NCBI RefSeq assembly: GCF_034702125.1
Contig: NC_085867.1
Span: forward strand, 47,363,262 to 47,427,261
Length of the DNA stretch: 64,000 bases
Source of the DNA: Engraulis encrasicolus
Lineage: Eukaryota; Chordata; Actinopteri; Clupeiformes; Engraulidae
Reading direction: 5' to 3'
Shown here in pieces: positions 1 through 11,367 of this stretch. Made by a program: the position numbers and the translations under genes. A model generated the notes under the pieces. That model was not told the DNA's origin, ran no database searches, and saw only the letters and a list, made by a program, of their open reading frames with translations. Positions within the stretch are counted from its first letter, which is position 1. Every line of letters starts with the position of its first letter.

Positions 1-44
1 TTAATGTTTTTTTTGCCCAAAAAGGTCTTTGACCCACACAGATT

Positions 45-82
45 CACGCACGCACACACGCACGCACGCACGCACGCACGCA

Positions 83-177
<95 letters not shown>

Positions 178-199
178 CCACACACACACACACACACAT
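45..199. repeat. (ACGC)n/(CA)n microsatellite
   Basis: A (CACG)n tract runs straight into a long (CA)n array with one GCC interruption near 177. The long poly-His/Thr and poly-Cys/Val reading frames here are repeat translations, not genes. Confidence 0.97.
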
Positions 200-436
200 C
201 TAAATAAATACCATGCTGACTCTCAGCTCTCCAAGGGGTATCAGTCAATATAAAGTACAGTCCTAAGCTGAACGTCTGTCGCATACATTCTCAAGGAGTT
301 TTCAATGACATCACATTGTGTACGGTGGGATCTTGAGTAATACCTCATGAATTGACACAGACGACACACACAAAACCAAAAACAAACAGCGCAGCAAATC
401 CCAACTGCAGCCTTAGGCTATATGCACACTCTTGCA

Positions 437-745
437 CTGTGCACATCCTGCCCCCTCCTCTCTCTCTCTCTCTGTGTTTGTGTGAAGAACTCTCTCTCTC
501 TCAAGAGCAGGCATGCACACTTGCATGCACGCACACACACACACACACGCACGTGCACACACACACACACACACACACATTCATCTTTTGTCCTTCAAAT
601 CCCCCGTCTCTCCCCAGAACTCCACAGAGAGTTGTATAAGGTTGACTTTAAATCTGTCAGATTTAGAAACAAATCGCTGACTCCTCTTGTCTGTTCCCCT
701 CTGTCTCTTCTTTTCATTCTGTGCACTCTCTCTCTCTTCTTTCAC

Positions 746-776
<31 letters not shown>

Positions 777-872
777 CCCTCTATCTCTCTTTCTCATTCC
801 CTGCCTCTCTCTCTCTCTCTTCTCTCTCTCTCTTCTCTCTTCTCTCTCTCTCTCTCTCTCTCTCCCTCCCTC
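437..872. repeat. CT- and CA-rich low-complexity region
   Basis: Several (CT)n blocks (about 455-502 and 724-872) surround a (CA)n block (531-580). The strand is almost purely pyrimidine over 724-872. No gene is supported. Confidence 0.93.
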
Positions 873-1962
873 CCCCCTCCTCTCTGCTGAATAGGATGGT
901 TGTGTCATCAAGTCTTTGTCACAGTAGGTTCGGGTGACTGTGTAGCTCAGGACATGCGGAGTTGCCATCTCCTTTCACCTGGAGAGCACCTTAAAGTGTG
1001 ACTGAGGCAAGCCAGGCCAAGCAGACTATTGTGTTTACTTCTTCTACCTCCCTAAGCAGTTGGTCTTATTTCGGTAATGTAAGCCTACTTTGTGCTATTT
1101 GCTCTAGGCCTAAGGACTGATAAAAAGCAAACCAAAGCGAAACAAGTTGAGAGCACTGAAAGGTGCTCTCAAACTAACTTTATTCACTTATGATGCGACA
1201 TTGGAATGATTTGTTTATAAACTTTTCCCAGAGTAGCTCTACTTCTGGAAGTAGAAGTTCATTATTGTCACTATATACAGTAGTAAGTACAGTGAGATAG
1301 GCAAAGAAGCACTTTAAAAGTAAATAAGTACGCTACGTAATTAAGCAACTGTAGCACAACAATATTTTAATAAAACATGTAAAATACAAAAATAAATAAT
1401 AAATGATCAACCTGGGACACTGGTATTGTCACGCTCAATACTGCCCTACAAAGGCAAAGTGCAGTAACATTGAAACTGAGAAAAATGCCTTCAAAGCCTT
1501 GGTATTAGGTTGGGTATTGGAGTAACAGCAACTATGACATAGCAATATCTCTGGAGCAGAGATACTCATTTGGACTCATTTGGACCACAAGGCTTGGTCA
1601 TAAGATCAAGGAGGTGTAATGAAGACCATCTTCAGTCTTAAAGGTAGCCTGATAAACCAGCCTAAATGTGAGACTGGATGTGTAATTTAGTCCCCCGATG
1701 TACCATACATCCGAAGATTGTTGATGAGAACAACCTGATGTTTTTCAAACCGTGCCTGTGCCTAATAGGCCGGCGGTCTGACCAATCAGCGATCTTTCTC
1801 GTTGAATGTGCTTTCCCAACGTTGCCAGCTTCGTCGTCACTCCCTCAAAACCCTGCCCGATTTGATTCAAAAGAAATTCAAAACAAATCTCTGCGTTGTG
1901 ATTCGTTCGCCAGATTCATGGTTCACACAGTGTTCAAAATGTTTTCGGTTTACTAAGCTATC
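873..1962. other. Unannotated interval
   Basis: I see no recognisable gene or element. The longest open frame (1678-1956) has no recognisable domain or splice context. A short hairpin, GAGAGCAC...GTGCTCTC, lies near 1149-1170. Confidence 0.5.
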
Positions 1963-1966
1963 TTAA

Positions 1967-2324
1967 AAGTGCACTTTGCAGGAAATGGACAAAAAAGGTA
2001 CTGCAACTTTGTTGCTCATTGAAACTGGGCGCCTATTGCCAAATTTGATCTTTTCATGAAAGTTTAGGAAGTAATAAACTAATATTTTCTAGTATGGCCC
2101 AAAGTACAGGCATTAGTCAATAGAAATGTCTATTTCTTGAAATTCAAAATGGCGGAGCATGGAGAAGATCCCCATTTTCATGTATGAAAAGTGCAATTTT
2201 ACCAGTCATAATGAATACTTGGAATTTGATGGTGGTTTGAAGTATTCATGAAAAAGGTAACATTTGTGAATGGGTAGCATGAATTCTGGAATGAAACAAC
2301 TAAAACATCTTACACAGTGCACCT
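1967..2324 (+). mobile_element. TTAA-flanked MITE, family P, copy 1
   Basis: This is a 358-bp non-autonomous element. It has TTAA on both sides (1963-1966, 2325-2328) and short inverted ends (AAGTGCACT... / ...AGTGCACCT). Related copies lie at 10289-10635, 37822-38168 (inverted) and 47554-47787 (truncated). TTAA targets are typical of piggyBac-type (also Kolobok) transposases; the superfamily is inferred. There is no coding capacity. Confidence 0.8.
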
Positions 2325-2328
2325 TTAA

Positions 2329-2960
2329 GTCTAGTTTGACAAAATATGTAGTTACTGTGGTTTGGCTTACCTGCCCTTCTGTATGAGAGTGGCTGTCCAA
2401 GCGGTGGACAAATCATCAAAGTGCTTCACGGGGTGAGCGCGGACCACTGCACTCGAGAAGCTGAGATAGTAGGATTATGCGACGTATTGGGCAAGGTCGC
2501 TAGCCGTGGTGCTGAGGTACTGCCACAACCGAGAAATGTCTATGCTGTAGACATTCTTGTGCTCTGGAGTACAGGGCACCATTGAGACCTCGGGCAGTAT
2601 CTACGCCCGCAGATATGTGCGAGGTTTGAGCAGACAACCCCCCAGCCGATGATGGTCAGAGAGCAATGGGGTAAGGTGAACAGGAGAGGAAGCAAGGGCA
2701 GGACAACCGACGAATCGACCGAAAAGCGATGGAAGGGAGGTGAACGGGGAGGTGGTGGGTGCGAGCGAAAAATCTAATTTCTGACTGAGCGGAGAATGAG
2801 GTGGGTTAAAATGCGTGCCTATCTTTTTGCACTGAATTCTGACGAATGACAGTTGAGCGGAGAATAGAATGCAGGTGGTAATTAGGGAATTTAATGACCC
2901 TTCTCCTGAACTTTCGCTTTTAACAAAACATGCAATTAAAGTTCTGTCCTTCGCACTTGG
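2329..2960. other. Unannotated interval
   Basis: Single-copy-looking DNA with no recognised gene, followed by a short (GT)n tract (2961-3000). The minus-strand frame at 2601-3050 runs into that microsatellite and has no domain I recognise. Confidence 0.45.
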
Positions 2961-2961
2961 C

Positions 2962-2992
<31 letters not shown>

Positions 2993-3106
2993 TGTGTGTT
3001 TTCCAGGCTTTGCTACTTCTTATGTCTTTTGATGTACCCTGGGGACACACTCACATATAAACATTCCGTGTCCCACAAGTCTTTGCCTTGAAATGACAGA
3101 CCACAC

Positions 3107-3133
3107 AAACACACACACACACACAAACACACA

Positions 3134-3195
<62 letters not shown>
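3107..3195. repeat. (CA)n microsatellite
   Basis: A CA array with AAAC and CTCTC interruptions in its first third. Confidence 0.95.
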
Positions 3196-3199
<4 letters not shown>

Positions 3200-3495
3200 T
3201 CAGGCTCTGCCAGTAAATATGAAAGAGGAATGAGCAAAATGTTGATTAATATTAACAAGCTTCATCTACAACACCCCTCCCCCCCACACACACACCTAAA
3301 AAACAGATACATAATGCATGCATGCACACTAAATAAAGTGGTTTTTTTTTCAACAATTAAGAGAGTTAATGTAGGCCTAACTACTAATAGAGTGTTCAAA
3401 CAAAAGGGTAGCTCCTCTCGCTTCTGCTTTATCATCTGGTGCATCGGCGGAAGAGGGGCAGGAAATCTTCACTTGAAGGACAACACCGGAGCAGC

Positions 3496-3633
3496 ACAGA
3501 TGTAATTCTTTGTGTTTTGTATTCAAGTGCACAACATGACTAACGTTTCAATGGTTAGACCATCTTCATCAGAGTCCACTGGACGTTAGTCATGTTGTGC
3601 ACTTGAATAAAAAACACAAAGAATTACATCTGT
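3496..3633 (-). mobile_element. Hairpin element with hammerhead-ribozyme-like core
   Basis: Two 51-bp arms (3496-3546 and 3583-3633) are inverted complements with one mismatch, around a 36-bp loop. Read on the minus strand, the loop contains CTGATGA (about 3570-3564), a 5-6 bp stem, then GAAAC (about 3548-3544). The arm before the loop ends in GTC (3584-3582). This is the order of a type III hammerhead ribozyme: helix III, GUC cleavage triplet, helix I, CUGAUGA, helix II, GAAA, helix III. Helix III is perfect over at least 18 bp. Helix II is fair, with one extra A after the first core box. Helix I is weak (3 bp, very short loop). Such motifs are known from Penelope-like elements; activity here is untested. 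Confidence 0.5.
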
Positions 3634-3896
3634 ACTAATAGACTGTTTTTGGTCCCATGGTACTCTCTAAGTGTTGAATTAACACTGTCTTGTTTTACTA
3701 AGTGCGTGAAGGCTACCTCCTCATTATCCCCATCACTTCATTGCCAGCTCTGAAGATGTAAACACACAAACCGTAAGGAATGCATGCGTGCCGAATGCAT
3801 TATTATTATTATTATTATTATCATCCCTGAATTATCAAAAGGTTAAGAGGATGACATAACCAGACCAGCTGAAGATCAAGATGATGATGAACATGC

Positions 3897-3898
<2 letters not shown>

Positions 3899-3979
<81 letters not shown>

Positions 3980-4190
3980 CATGCACACATTTGTGCATGT
4001 ACAGTATGTGTTTTGTGTGTGTACAGTATGAGTGTGTATGCGCATATTTGTGCATGAATTCATCTGTACGTTCAGCATGTGTGTGTGTATGTGCATGTGT
4101 GTGTTTGCGTGTGGGTATGTGTGTGTGTATGCATGTGCGTGTACAGGGGCATGTGTGTGTGTGTGCTTGTGTGTGCGTGTGTGTGTTGGG
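3899..4190. repeat. (GT)n microsatellite and degenerate TG-rich tract
   Basis: A pure (GT)n array of about 80 bp (3899-3978) is followed by imperfect TG/TATG-rich sequence to about 4190. A short (ATT)n tract lies just upstream at about 3800-3822. Confidence 0.95.
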
Positions 4191-4256
4191 AATGGGGTTT
4201 TAAAGGGCTGTATAAATGTCGAAATGCTTTACTCCTAGCTCCTGTTTGCATGAAGT

Positions 4257-4480
4257 GAGGGTGGTGGTGGTGGTGGTGGGGGGGTGCGCTCCTGGATGTT
4301 GGGGGGAGTTTTGGGTGATGGTGGTGGTGGTGGGGTGGGGGTGCGCTCCTGGTTGTTGGGGGGTGTGTGGGGTGGTGGTGGTGGTGGTGTGGGGGTGGGG
4401 GTGCGCTCCTGGATGTTGGGGGGAGTTTGGGAGGGGGGGCTCCTGGATGGTGGGGGGAGTTTTGGGGGAGGGGGAGGGGA
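4257..4480 (+). repeat. G-rich minisatellite
   Basis: Four imperfect units each hold GTGCGCTCCTGG, a run such as TTGGGGGGAG, and (GGT)n. The + strand is extremely G-rich with many runs of three or more G, so it could form G-quadruplexes. The overlapping Gly/Val- and Pro/Thr-rich frames are translations of the repeat. Confidence 0.85.
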
Positions 4481-4627
4481 GGATGGTCCTGGATGACGCA
4501 AAAGGGTTTGAATAATTAGCATGGCTATTTCTAGATGCACAAAGGTCTTTATATGTTATGCCAATCACATATACATGCATACAAGAATGCACACACATAC
4601 GAGGTCCATTATACCGTACATGCATGC

Positions 4628-4630
<3 letters not shown>

Positions 4631-4715
<85 letters not shown>
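4631..4715. repeat. (CA)n microsatellite
   Basis: An uninterrupted CA array of about 85 bp. Confidence 0.97.
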
Positions 4716-4716
<1 letters not shown>

Positions 4717-4734
4717 GCCCCATCCTTCCAGGGC

Positions 4735-4930
4735 TGCAAGGCATACTGTATATTCTAGAAGGGCAAAGACACGAGCAAAAAGGATTATGAAATACACCTT
4801 CCATCCCAGCCATGCCATGTTTGAAAGGCTGCCCTCAGGGAAACGACTGCGTTCGATAAAATACAGGACAGAGAGACTGAGTTTCTTCCCTCAAGCCATC
4901 TGCTAATTTAAATTCCTAGGACAACTTTTT
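4735..4930 (+). pseudogene. LINE ORF2 C-terminal fragment (L2/Rex1-like)
   Basis: The + frame contains a SRRAKTRAKRI-like stretch, then HPSHAMFERLPSGKRLRSI and ERLSFFPQAI. This order is the usual C-terminus of fish L2/Rex1-type non-LTR retrotransposon ORF2. It lacks the reverse transcriptase, starts just after a (CA)n array, and ends in an AT-rich segment without a clear tail. A dead 5'-truncated copy. Confidence 0.75.
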
Positions 4931-5112
4931 CTTTTTTTTATTATTCTTCACCTTCTTTTCATATTTTTTAAAATATCCAACACAGCAGAGAGTGGTGTCA
5001 TCATTCTAGAGCACCTCAATTAGTGTTGTGGCATTCGTGAATTAATCTTTTAAATGGCTCCCAGGCGTGAATGACAGGACCTGACTGACAGCTGGCTGAG
5101 GAACCACTCTTA

Positions 5113-5504
5113 GGCCGTTTACACAGTAGGGCGGATGTAAAGCATTGCGGGACGGAAGCGATTTTTACAGGCGTTGGTGAAAATACATGGAAACATATCA
5201 GTGTCTTTACACACCAACCTGCGGTAGTCGGGCGTCAGCGGAGTTGGAGACGGCTTCGCTCCGTGCTGCATTTGGAAAATAGAACTCGAGCGTATTTTTC
5301 ACGTCAGCGACCGGCGGTGTCTCATTCAAATGAATGGCAAAGTAGCACGCTAGCTTTGGCTGTGGGGGGGGTGTTGAACAGGACTGGCTGCGCACGCCGA
5401 CGATGTCAGTGTGAAAGGTAGAGTAGAACACACCGGCCGAAACTAAGCAGAAAGACCTCATTCGTCTCGCTTCCATTCCGTTCGGCCTTGGTGTGTCTGA
5501 CGCC
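5113..5504. mobile_element. Harbinger-type MITE, family H, copy A
   Basis: A 392-bp element with TTA on both sides (5110-5112, 5505-5507) and ends of the type GGCCGTTTACAC / GGCGTCAGACACACC in inverted orientation. A second copy, itself interrupted, is at 30544-32256. A 3-bp TTA target duplication suggests PIF/Harbinger; the superfamily is inferred. The minus-strand open frame inside is also partly open in copy B, but I treat it as repeat sequence, not a gene. Confidence 0.75.
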
Positions 5505-5507
5505 TTA

Positions 5508-6005
5508 CCCGCTTACTCTTTCGTTTTGAGCACATGATTTTTACTTGAGTACTGACATTCCAGAAAAAAAACATGAATGTCTCTGCCTCACACACACACA
5601 ATGGCAGTCATGGGTAAGGGGTTGGGGCGTCACACGTGTAGCCCTAGTTTGGACAAACTCAGCCAGAGCTGCATTCTTATGCCTTGTTCACACCTGGCGA
5701 CCAACGTGAACGGAGCGACTGAAGTCATTATTTCTCTATGGAGGGTGCGCGACCAGCACTACCAGAGCGAATTCTCCAGGGGCGAAGCGAACTGAGAGAC
5801 CAGAGCGAATTTTAACGATTAAAGTCAAGTTAATCTTATGGTAATGAGCAAGGACGCGGTTCTGCGAAAACCAATTGGAATGTTCACATCTCCGAATGTC
5901 CCAGGATGTCAAGCCAGAGCCGTTATGTTATTAGCTAAATCAAACATGTCAATGTCACGTCTAGAGCGAATACAGTGAATTCAAGGCGAAACTTCTTCTT
6001 CTACC
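5508..6005. other. Unannotated interval
   Basis: No gene recognised. The segment at 5684-5810 (TTCACACCTGGCGACC...) resembles the end of a DNA-transposon MITE, but I could not pair it with a second end. Confidence 0.4.
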
Positions 6006-7143
<1,138 letters not shown>

Positions 7144-7449
7144 ATAGTTCGCTCTTGGTCTGGACGTGGCATTAGTATATACCATCTTCTTATCATGGAA
7201 AAAATGAATAAAAAACCATTCAAAACGTTTTTTGAACATGTCTTTGAAAGGAATGAGTTATATGGTCCTTCTCTCTAGGTCGTCCTCAGATGAGCCTACC
7301 GCTGCTTCCAGTCATCCCGATTCTCCATACATCTTTCCAGTTCGCTAATACTCTGGGCTCCTACGTCCTTCTTGAGTATGTCCACATATGTTAGTGTGCG
7401 ACGTATTCTTAACCAGCACCGACGTGGCGCTTCCCATAGCACCATTTAG

Positions 7450-7875
7450 ATTAAGGATAGACTGATATATATATATATATATATATCGGGCCGATATTTG
7501 CATTTTTTAAGTGTTTCGTATCGGCCGATATGCGTGTGGTTTTGACCGATAAGCAATATTTATTATTTTATGTCATTCAGGTTTTTTTTAAAAGCACCAA
7601 GACACTTTATTTTTTTATTACTTGATTGTTAGACATTACTTGATTGTTAGAGTGGGTGTTTAAATGTTACAAGTTCTACTTCAATTTGATAATGTTAAAG
7701 AAATGTTTATTTTTAACTTGAGACCTGGAATATTTGTCATTTTTTAAGCTTTTTTTTGAACCCATATCGGCCCGAAATATCGGGTATCGGAAATCGGGTA
7801 TCGGCCAAGGGTGATGAAAAAAAAAACCGGTATTGCATCGGCCATTAAAAACCTGTATCGGTCGACCAATCCAGA
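7450..7875. mobile_element. TIR element with ATATCGGCC-type subterminal repeats
   Basis: The left end contains (AT)n then ATCGGGCCGATATT and TATCGGCCGATA. The right end contains ATATCGGCCCGAAATATCGG, TATCGGCCAAGG and CGGTCGACCAATCC in the opposite sense. The AT-rich middle has no coding capacity. It looks like a non-autonomous cut-and-paste element. Exact ends and target duplication are not resolved. Confidence 0.6.
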
Positions 7876-7908
7876 TCCCTTCAAAGATCCATAAATCCCA
7901 TCCCTAAC

Positions 7909-8263
7909 TAGCCTGGTCCTGACCATCCCATAATACTACCATTTCCATTTCGTATTCATGGTCTGGACTTTGTTTGATCTGACGCGATTGCAGGAAGCAG
8001 GAAGGACATTTTTGGAAAAATCAGGATTTAACTTATATGTTGTTGAACAAACATGTCTGACGTCTATCTATGGCGATGTAGGACCGTTTAACAGACATGT
8101 CTGACAGAACATCCTACCGTGGGATAAAATTACAATGTAGGACCGTTTGTCAGAACACCGGCGCAAATCCTACCGGTCAACATCGCTCCACAGAAGACAG
8201 GTACCAGACGTAGTGCGGAGCCAAGTGTCTTGGCGGAAGTACGTAGGATGGCGCGCGAGGCTA
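7909..8263 (+). mobile_element. TAGCCT-family element, copy 1 (9-bp TSD)
   Basis: A 355-bp element bounded by TAGCCT...AGGCTA. Flanks are ATCCCTAAC (7900-7908) and ATCTCTAAC (8264-8272), a 9-bp duplication with one mismatch. Relatives: 36212-36596 (inverted), 51706-51787 (mini), fragments near 13210 and 38190-38766. A 9-bp duplication fits Mutator-like or similar transposases; that is inference. No open frame of note. Confidence 0.82.
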
Positions 8264-8414
8264 ATCTCTAACCTCCGTCCATCTCTGCTCTATGGAGGAT
8301 AAGAGGTCCAAGGGGAGAAGGAGGGGGACAGAGTGGATACTGAGACACATACATGCTATCCATCCATGCATGATCCACAACAGGGATGATGTGAAAGGTG
8401 TGTTACAGTAACGT

Positions 8415-8538
8415 GTGTGTGTGCCTGTGCATGTGTGTGTGTGTGTGGGTGTGTGACTGTGTGAGTGACTGTGTGTGTATGTGCGCGCGTCTGTGTGTGT
8501 GCGTGTGTGTCTGTATTCATCTATGCATTATCTACAAT

Positions 8539-8614
<76 letters not shown>
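8415..8614. repeat. Degenerate TG tract and (TG)n microsatellite
   Basis: An imperfect TG/CTG/ATG tract (8415-8520), then a pure (GT)n array (8541-8614) that abuts the next element. Confidence 0.95.
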
Positions 8615-8617
<3 letters not shown>

Positions 8618-8618
8618 C

Positions 8619-8786
8619 CAGAGGCGATTCTAGGGTCAGATGGGGCCCCAAGCGAAAATGCAAAAGAAAGACCATTTGAACCAAAATCGCCACTACTGTG
8701 GTAAAGTGTGGGCTGTTTATCACAGTCTAGGGGCTTAGGGGCCCCAAGAGGCTGCCTGTCTTGCCTGTTGGCAAGACGCGCCTCTG
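8619..8786 (+). mobile_element. 168-bp hAT-type MITE, copy 1
   Basis: Ends are CAGAGGCG... and ...CGCCTCTG. They are flanked by the perfect 8-bp duplication TGTGCAGC (8611-8618, 8787-8794). A copy of exactly the same length lies inverted at 46445-46612. CAGAG ends and 8-bp duplications are hallmarks of the hAT superfamily. No coding capacity. Confidence 0.88.
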
Positions 8787-8933
8787 TGTGCAGCACACGT
8801 TCCTCTACCTTTGACTTCTAAGGATGTGTGTGTGTGTGTGTGTGGCAGCATATGTGAGCATGTAGGCCTACTGCATGTGTGCATATATGTTCATGTGTGC
8901 ATGTGTGTGTCTGTGTCCGTACATTCCTATACT

Positions 8934-9093
<160 letters not shown>

Positions 9094-9312
9094 CCTGTGT
9101 CCATACTCCGTACATACATGTGTGTGTGTGTGTTGTGTGTCCCAGATGGCTTCGCCCTCTAAGCTATTTGCAGCAGCCCATGCAGGGCTACAGTAGAGTG
9201 GAGAGCTGATGGAGATGATGGGGGAGCATGATCACACAGGAGGAAGTCCAGCAAAAGTAGGCCACCATGGATACATACAGCTAATGAGAGCTAACGTGAG
9301 GTAATGACGTCC

Positions 9313-9314
<2 letters not shown>

Positions 9315-9405
<91 letters not shown>
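9315..9405. repeat. (TG)n microsatellite
   Basis: An uninterrupted TG array of 91 bp. Confidence 0.97.
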
Positions 9406-9407
<2 letters not shown>

Positions 9408-9744
9408 AAGTTTGAACGACGGTAGAAAACAGTGTGTTTGCCCCGTCTTTATCTGAAGTTCTCACATATGGCAAACACACATCACATTTTACATTCGATA
9501 GATGCGCGAGCTCCAAAACGTCATTGCTCAGCGTCAGTTCCTATTGGCTATACATTCTAGATCCTTCTATGCGTTAAACTAAAGGCAGATTGACTGAGAG
9601 GCAATTCTTAACATTAAATAAGTAATGTTGTTTAACTACAATCATAAAATCTATTATATACAAGTACTAAATATATACAAAAATAATAACTAAATATGAG
9701 CATAAATGTTACATAGAAAATGGCACCAATGTTTTGTCTCCATG

Positions 9745-9825
9745 TCGACTGTAACATGTTTATGATGGTGGTGAAAACAAATGTCTCCTTGGGGACAATA
9801 AAGGCAAGCTATCTATCTACCAATA
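9745..9825 (+). mobile_element. LINE/SINE 3' tail remnant
   Basis: AAATGTCTCCTTGGGGACAATAAAGGCAAG followed by CTATCTATCTA resembles the 3' end of fish LINEs and the SINEs they mobilise. Only the last few dozen bases remain recognisable. The rest of 9406-10041 holds no gene I can support. Confidence 0.45.
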
Positions 9826-10039
9826 ATCCTTGTAAGTTGAGGGTTAAATTCATCTTTTGGACCAGCTCAAGTGGGCCTGTTGAGGGGGAAAATCTCATTA
9901 GCAAATAGGCTTGTACTTGGGCTCACATCTTGCTCAGTGAACTTTTGGCAGTGGACTGTACTGCAGGGATAGCATCAAACAAACAACAAATGTGCAGTGT
10001 CAGGAGTTTGCGAGACACTTTATGGATTGAGAGTGCCGT

Positions 10040-10145
<106 letters not shown>

Positions 10146-10288
10146 ACGATGTACGGCTTGAGTTGTCCCTGTCAGTTTCAAGGAGTGGAGTCAGAGTTTT
10201 AGGCCTATCCGTTGTGTTACAGGTTCACATGGCAACATGGAGGCTGGATTCAGGTTTCTAAGGGTATTTTCACACATAGTCCCCTTAA

Positions 10289-10635
10289 AGGCACACTGTG
10301 CAAGAAATGGTCAAAAAGGGTACTGCAACTATGCTGCTCATTGAAACTGGGTTGTCTATTGCCAATTTTTATTATTTTTTAAAGTAATAAACATTTTTTT
10401 CTCGTATGGCCCAAGTACAGTCATTTTTCAGCTAAAAATGGCTATTTCTGTAAATTCAAAATGGCGGACCATGGAGAAGATCCCCCTTTTCATGTATGAA
10501 AAGTGCAATTTTTCCAGTCATAATGAATACTTAGAATTTGATGGTGGTGGTAAATATTCATGAAAAAGGTAAGATAAGTGAATGGGTAGCATGAATTCTG
10601 GAAATAAACAACTAAAAATCTCACACAGTGTCCCT
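10289..10635 (+). mobile_element. TTAA-flanked MITE, family P, copy 2
   Basis: Same family and orientation as 1967-2324, with TTAA at 10285-10288 and 10636-10639. Inverted ends read AGGCACACTGTGC... / ...CACAGTGTCCCT. Non-coding. Confidence 0.82.
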
Positions 10636-10715
10636 TTAAAATGAACCAAACTCAGTCCTCTTTAAGTGGACCAAAACCAGCTAAAGGACTCAGGTGGTGT
10701 GTGTGTGTGTGTGGT

Positions 10716-11042
10716 GGTTATACCGCCATTCAGTCATATCGCCATTCCGACATTGACTTTTTATTGCAGGAACCATTTTTCCAGCTTGCAGGAACTGTTT
10801 TCAGACCTGTAAGGGCATTTGGACAGTGACAAAATTAGACACTAAATTATACACTAATCCTGTAATTGCGCTGTCACTCTCTCCACTTCCGCTCATGTAG
10901 CAACATTGTTGCAAATGTCAATTGAGTTTGAACGTTGTTCACGCACCTTTAAGTACTTGCATCAATGTTCAAATGACTCGGAATGGCTCGAAATGACAAT
11001 CAAATACTGTCGGAATGGCGGTATGTCGGAATGATGGTTGCC
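10716..11042. mobile_element. MITE with CCGCCATTCCGAC inverted ends
   Basis: The left end reads TACCGCCATTCAGTC then ATCGCCATTCCGACATTG. The right end carries GTCGGAATGGCGGTATGTC. The ends are related to those of the much larger element at 23530-28773, so this may be a short derivative or cousin. The flanking TG repeat hides the target duplication. Confidence 0.62.
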
Positions 11043-11367
11043 CCCCGTGTGTGGTGTGGTGCGTGTGTGAAGAAGGGTGATACTCTTAGCTAAAGTGACT
11101 AAAAGAAATTATCCTCTCAGTTTTGGCTTCAAAAATGCATGCCGTCCATAAAAACACTGCCAAGGTATTTGTACTGCCAACTCTTTGTGTTCCCCTTCGT
11201 TATTAATTCTTGGTTAAGTGAGCCAATTCAATCATTCCTCAATCCAAATCCTGCTCTCTGAGTGGATAGGATAGTTGAAAGTTGGCTGATCACTTTTGCT
11301 CCTGGAAACTCTTACAGTAGGTCCAAAAAGGACAGCTGAACAGACGCTTGGTCTAGTTTCACAACTT

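Noticed and set aside
4200..4739. Long open frames across microsatellites, e.g. poly-Val-Cys and poly-Thr-His proteins
   Set aside because: They are translations of (CA/TG)n and (GGT)n repeats, open in several frames at once, without splice or start context.
5207..5476. Minus-strand frame also partly open at 31959-32192, suggesting a conserved small protein
   Set aside because: Both lie inside copies of the same Harbinger-type MITE; the similarity is explained by the repeat, and the copies differ in frame extent.
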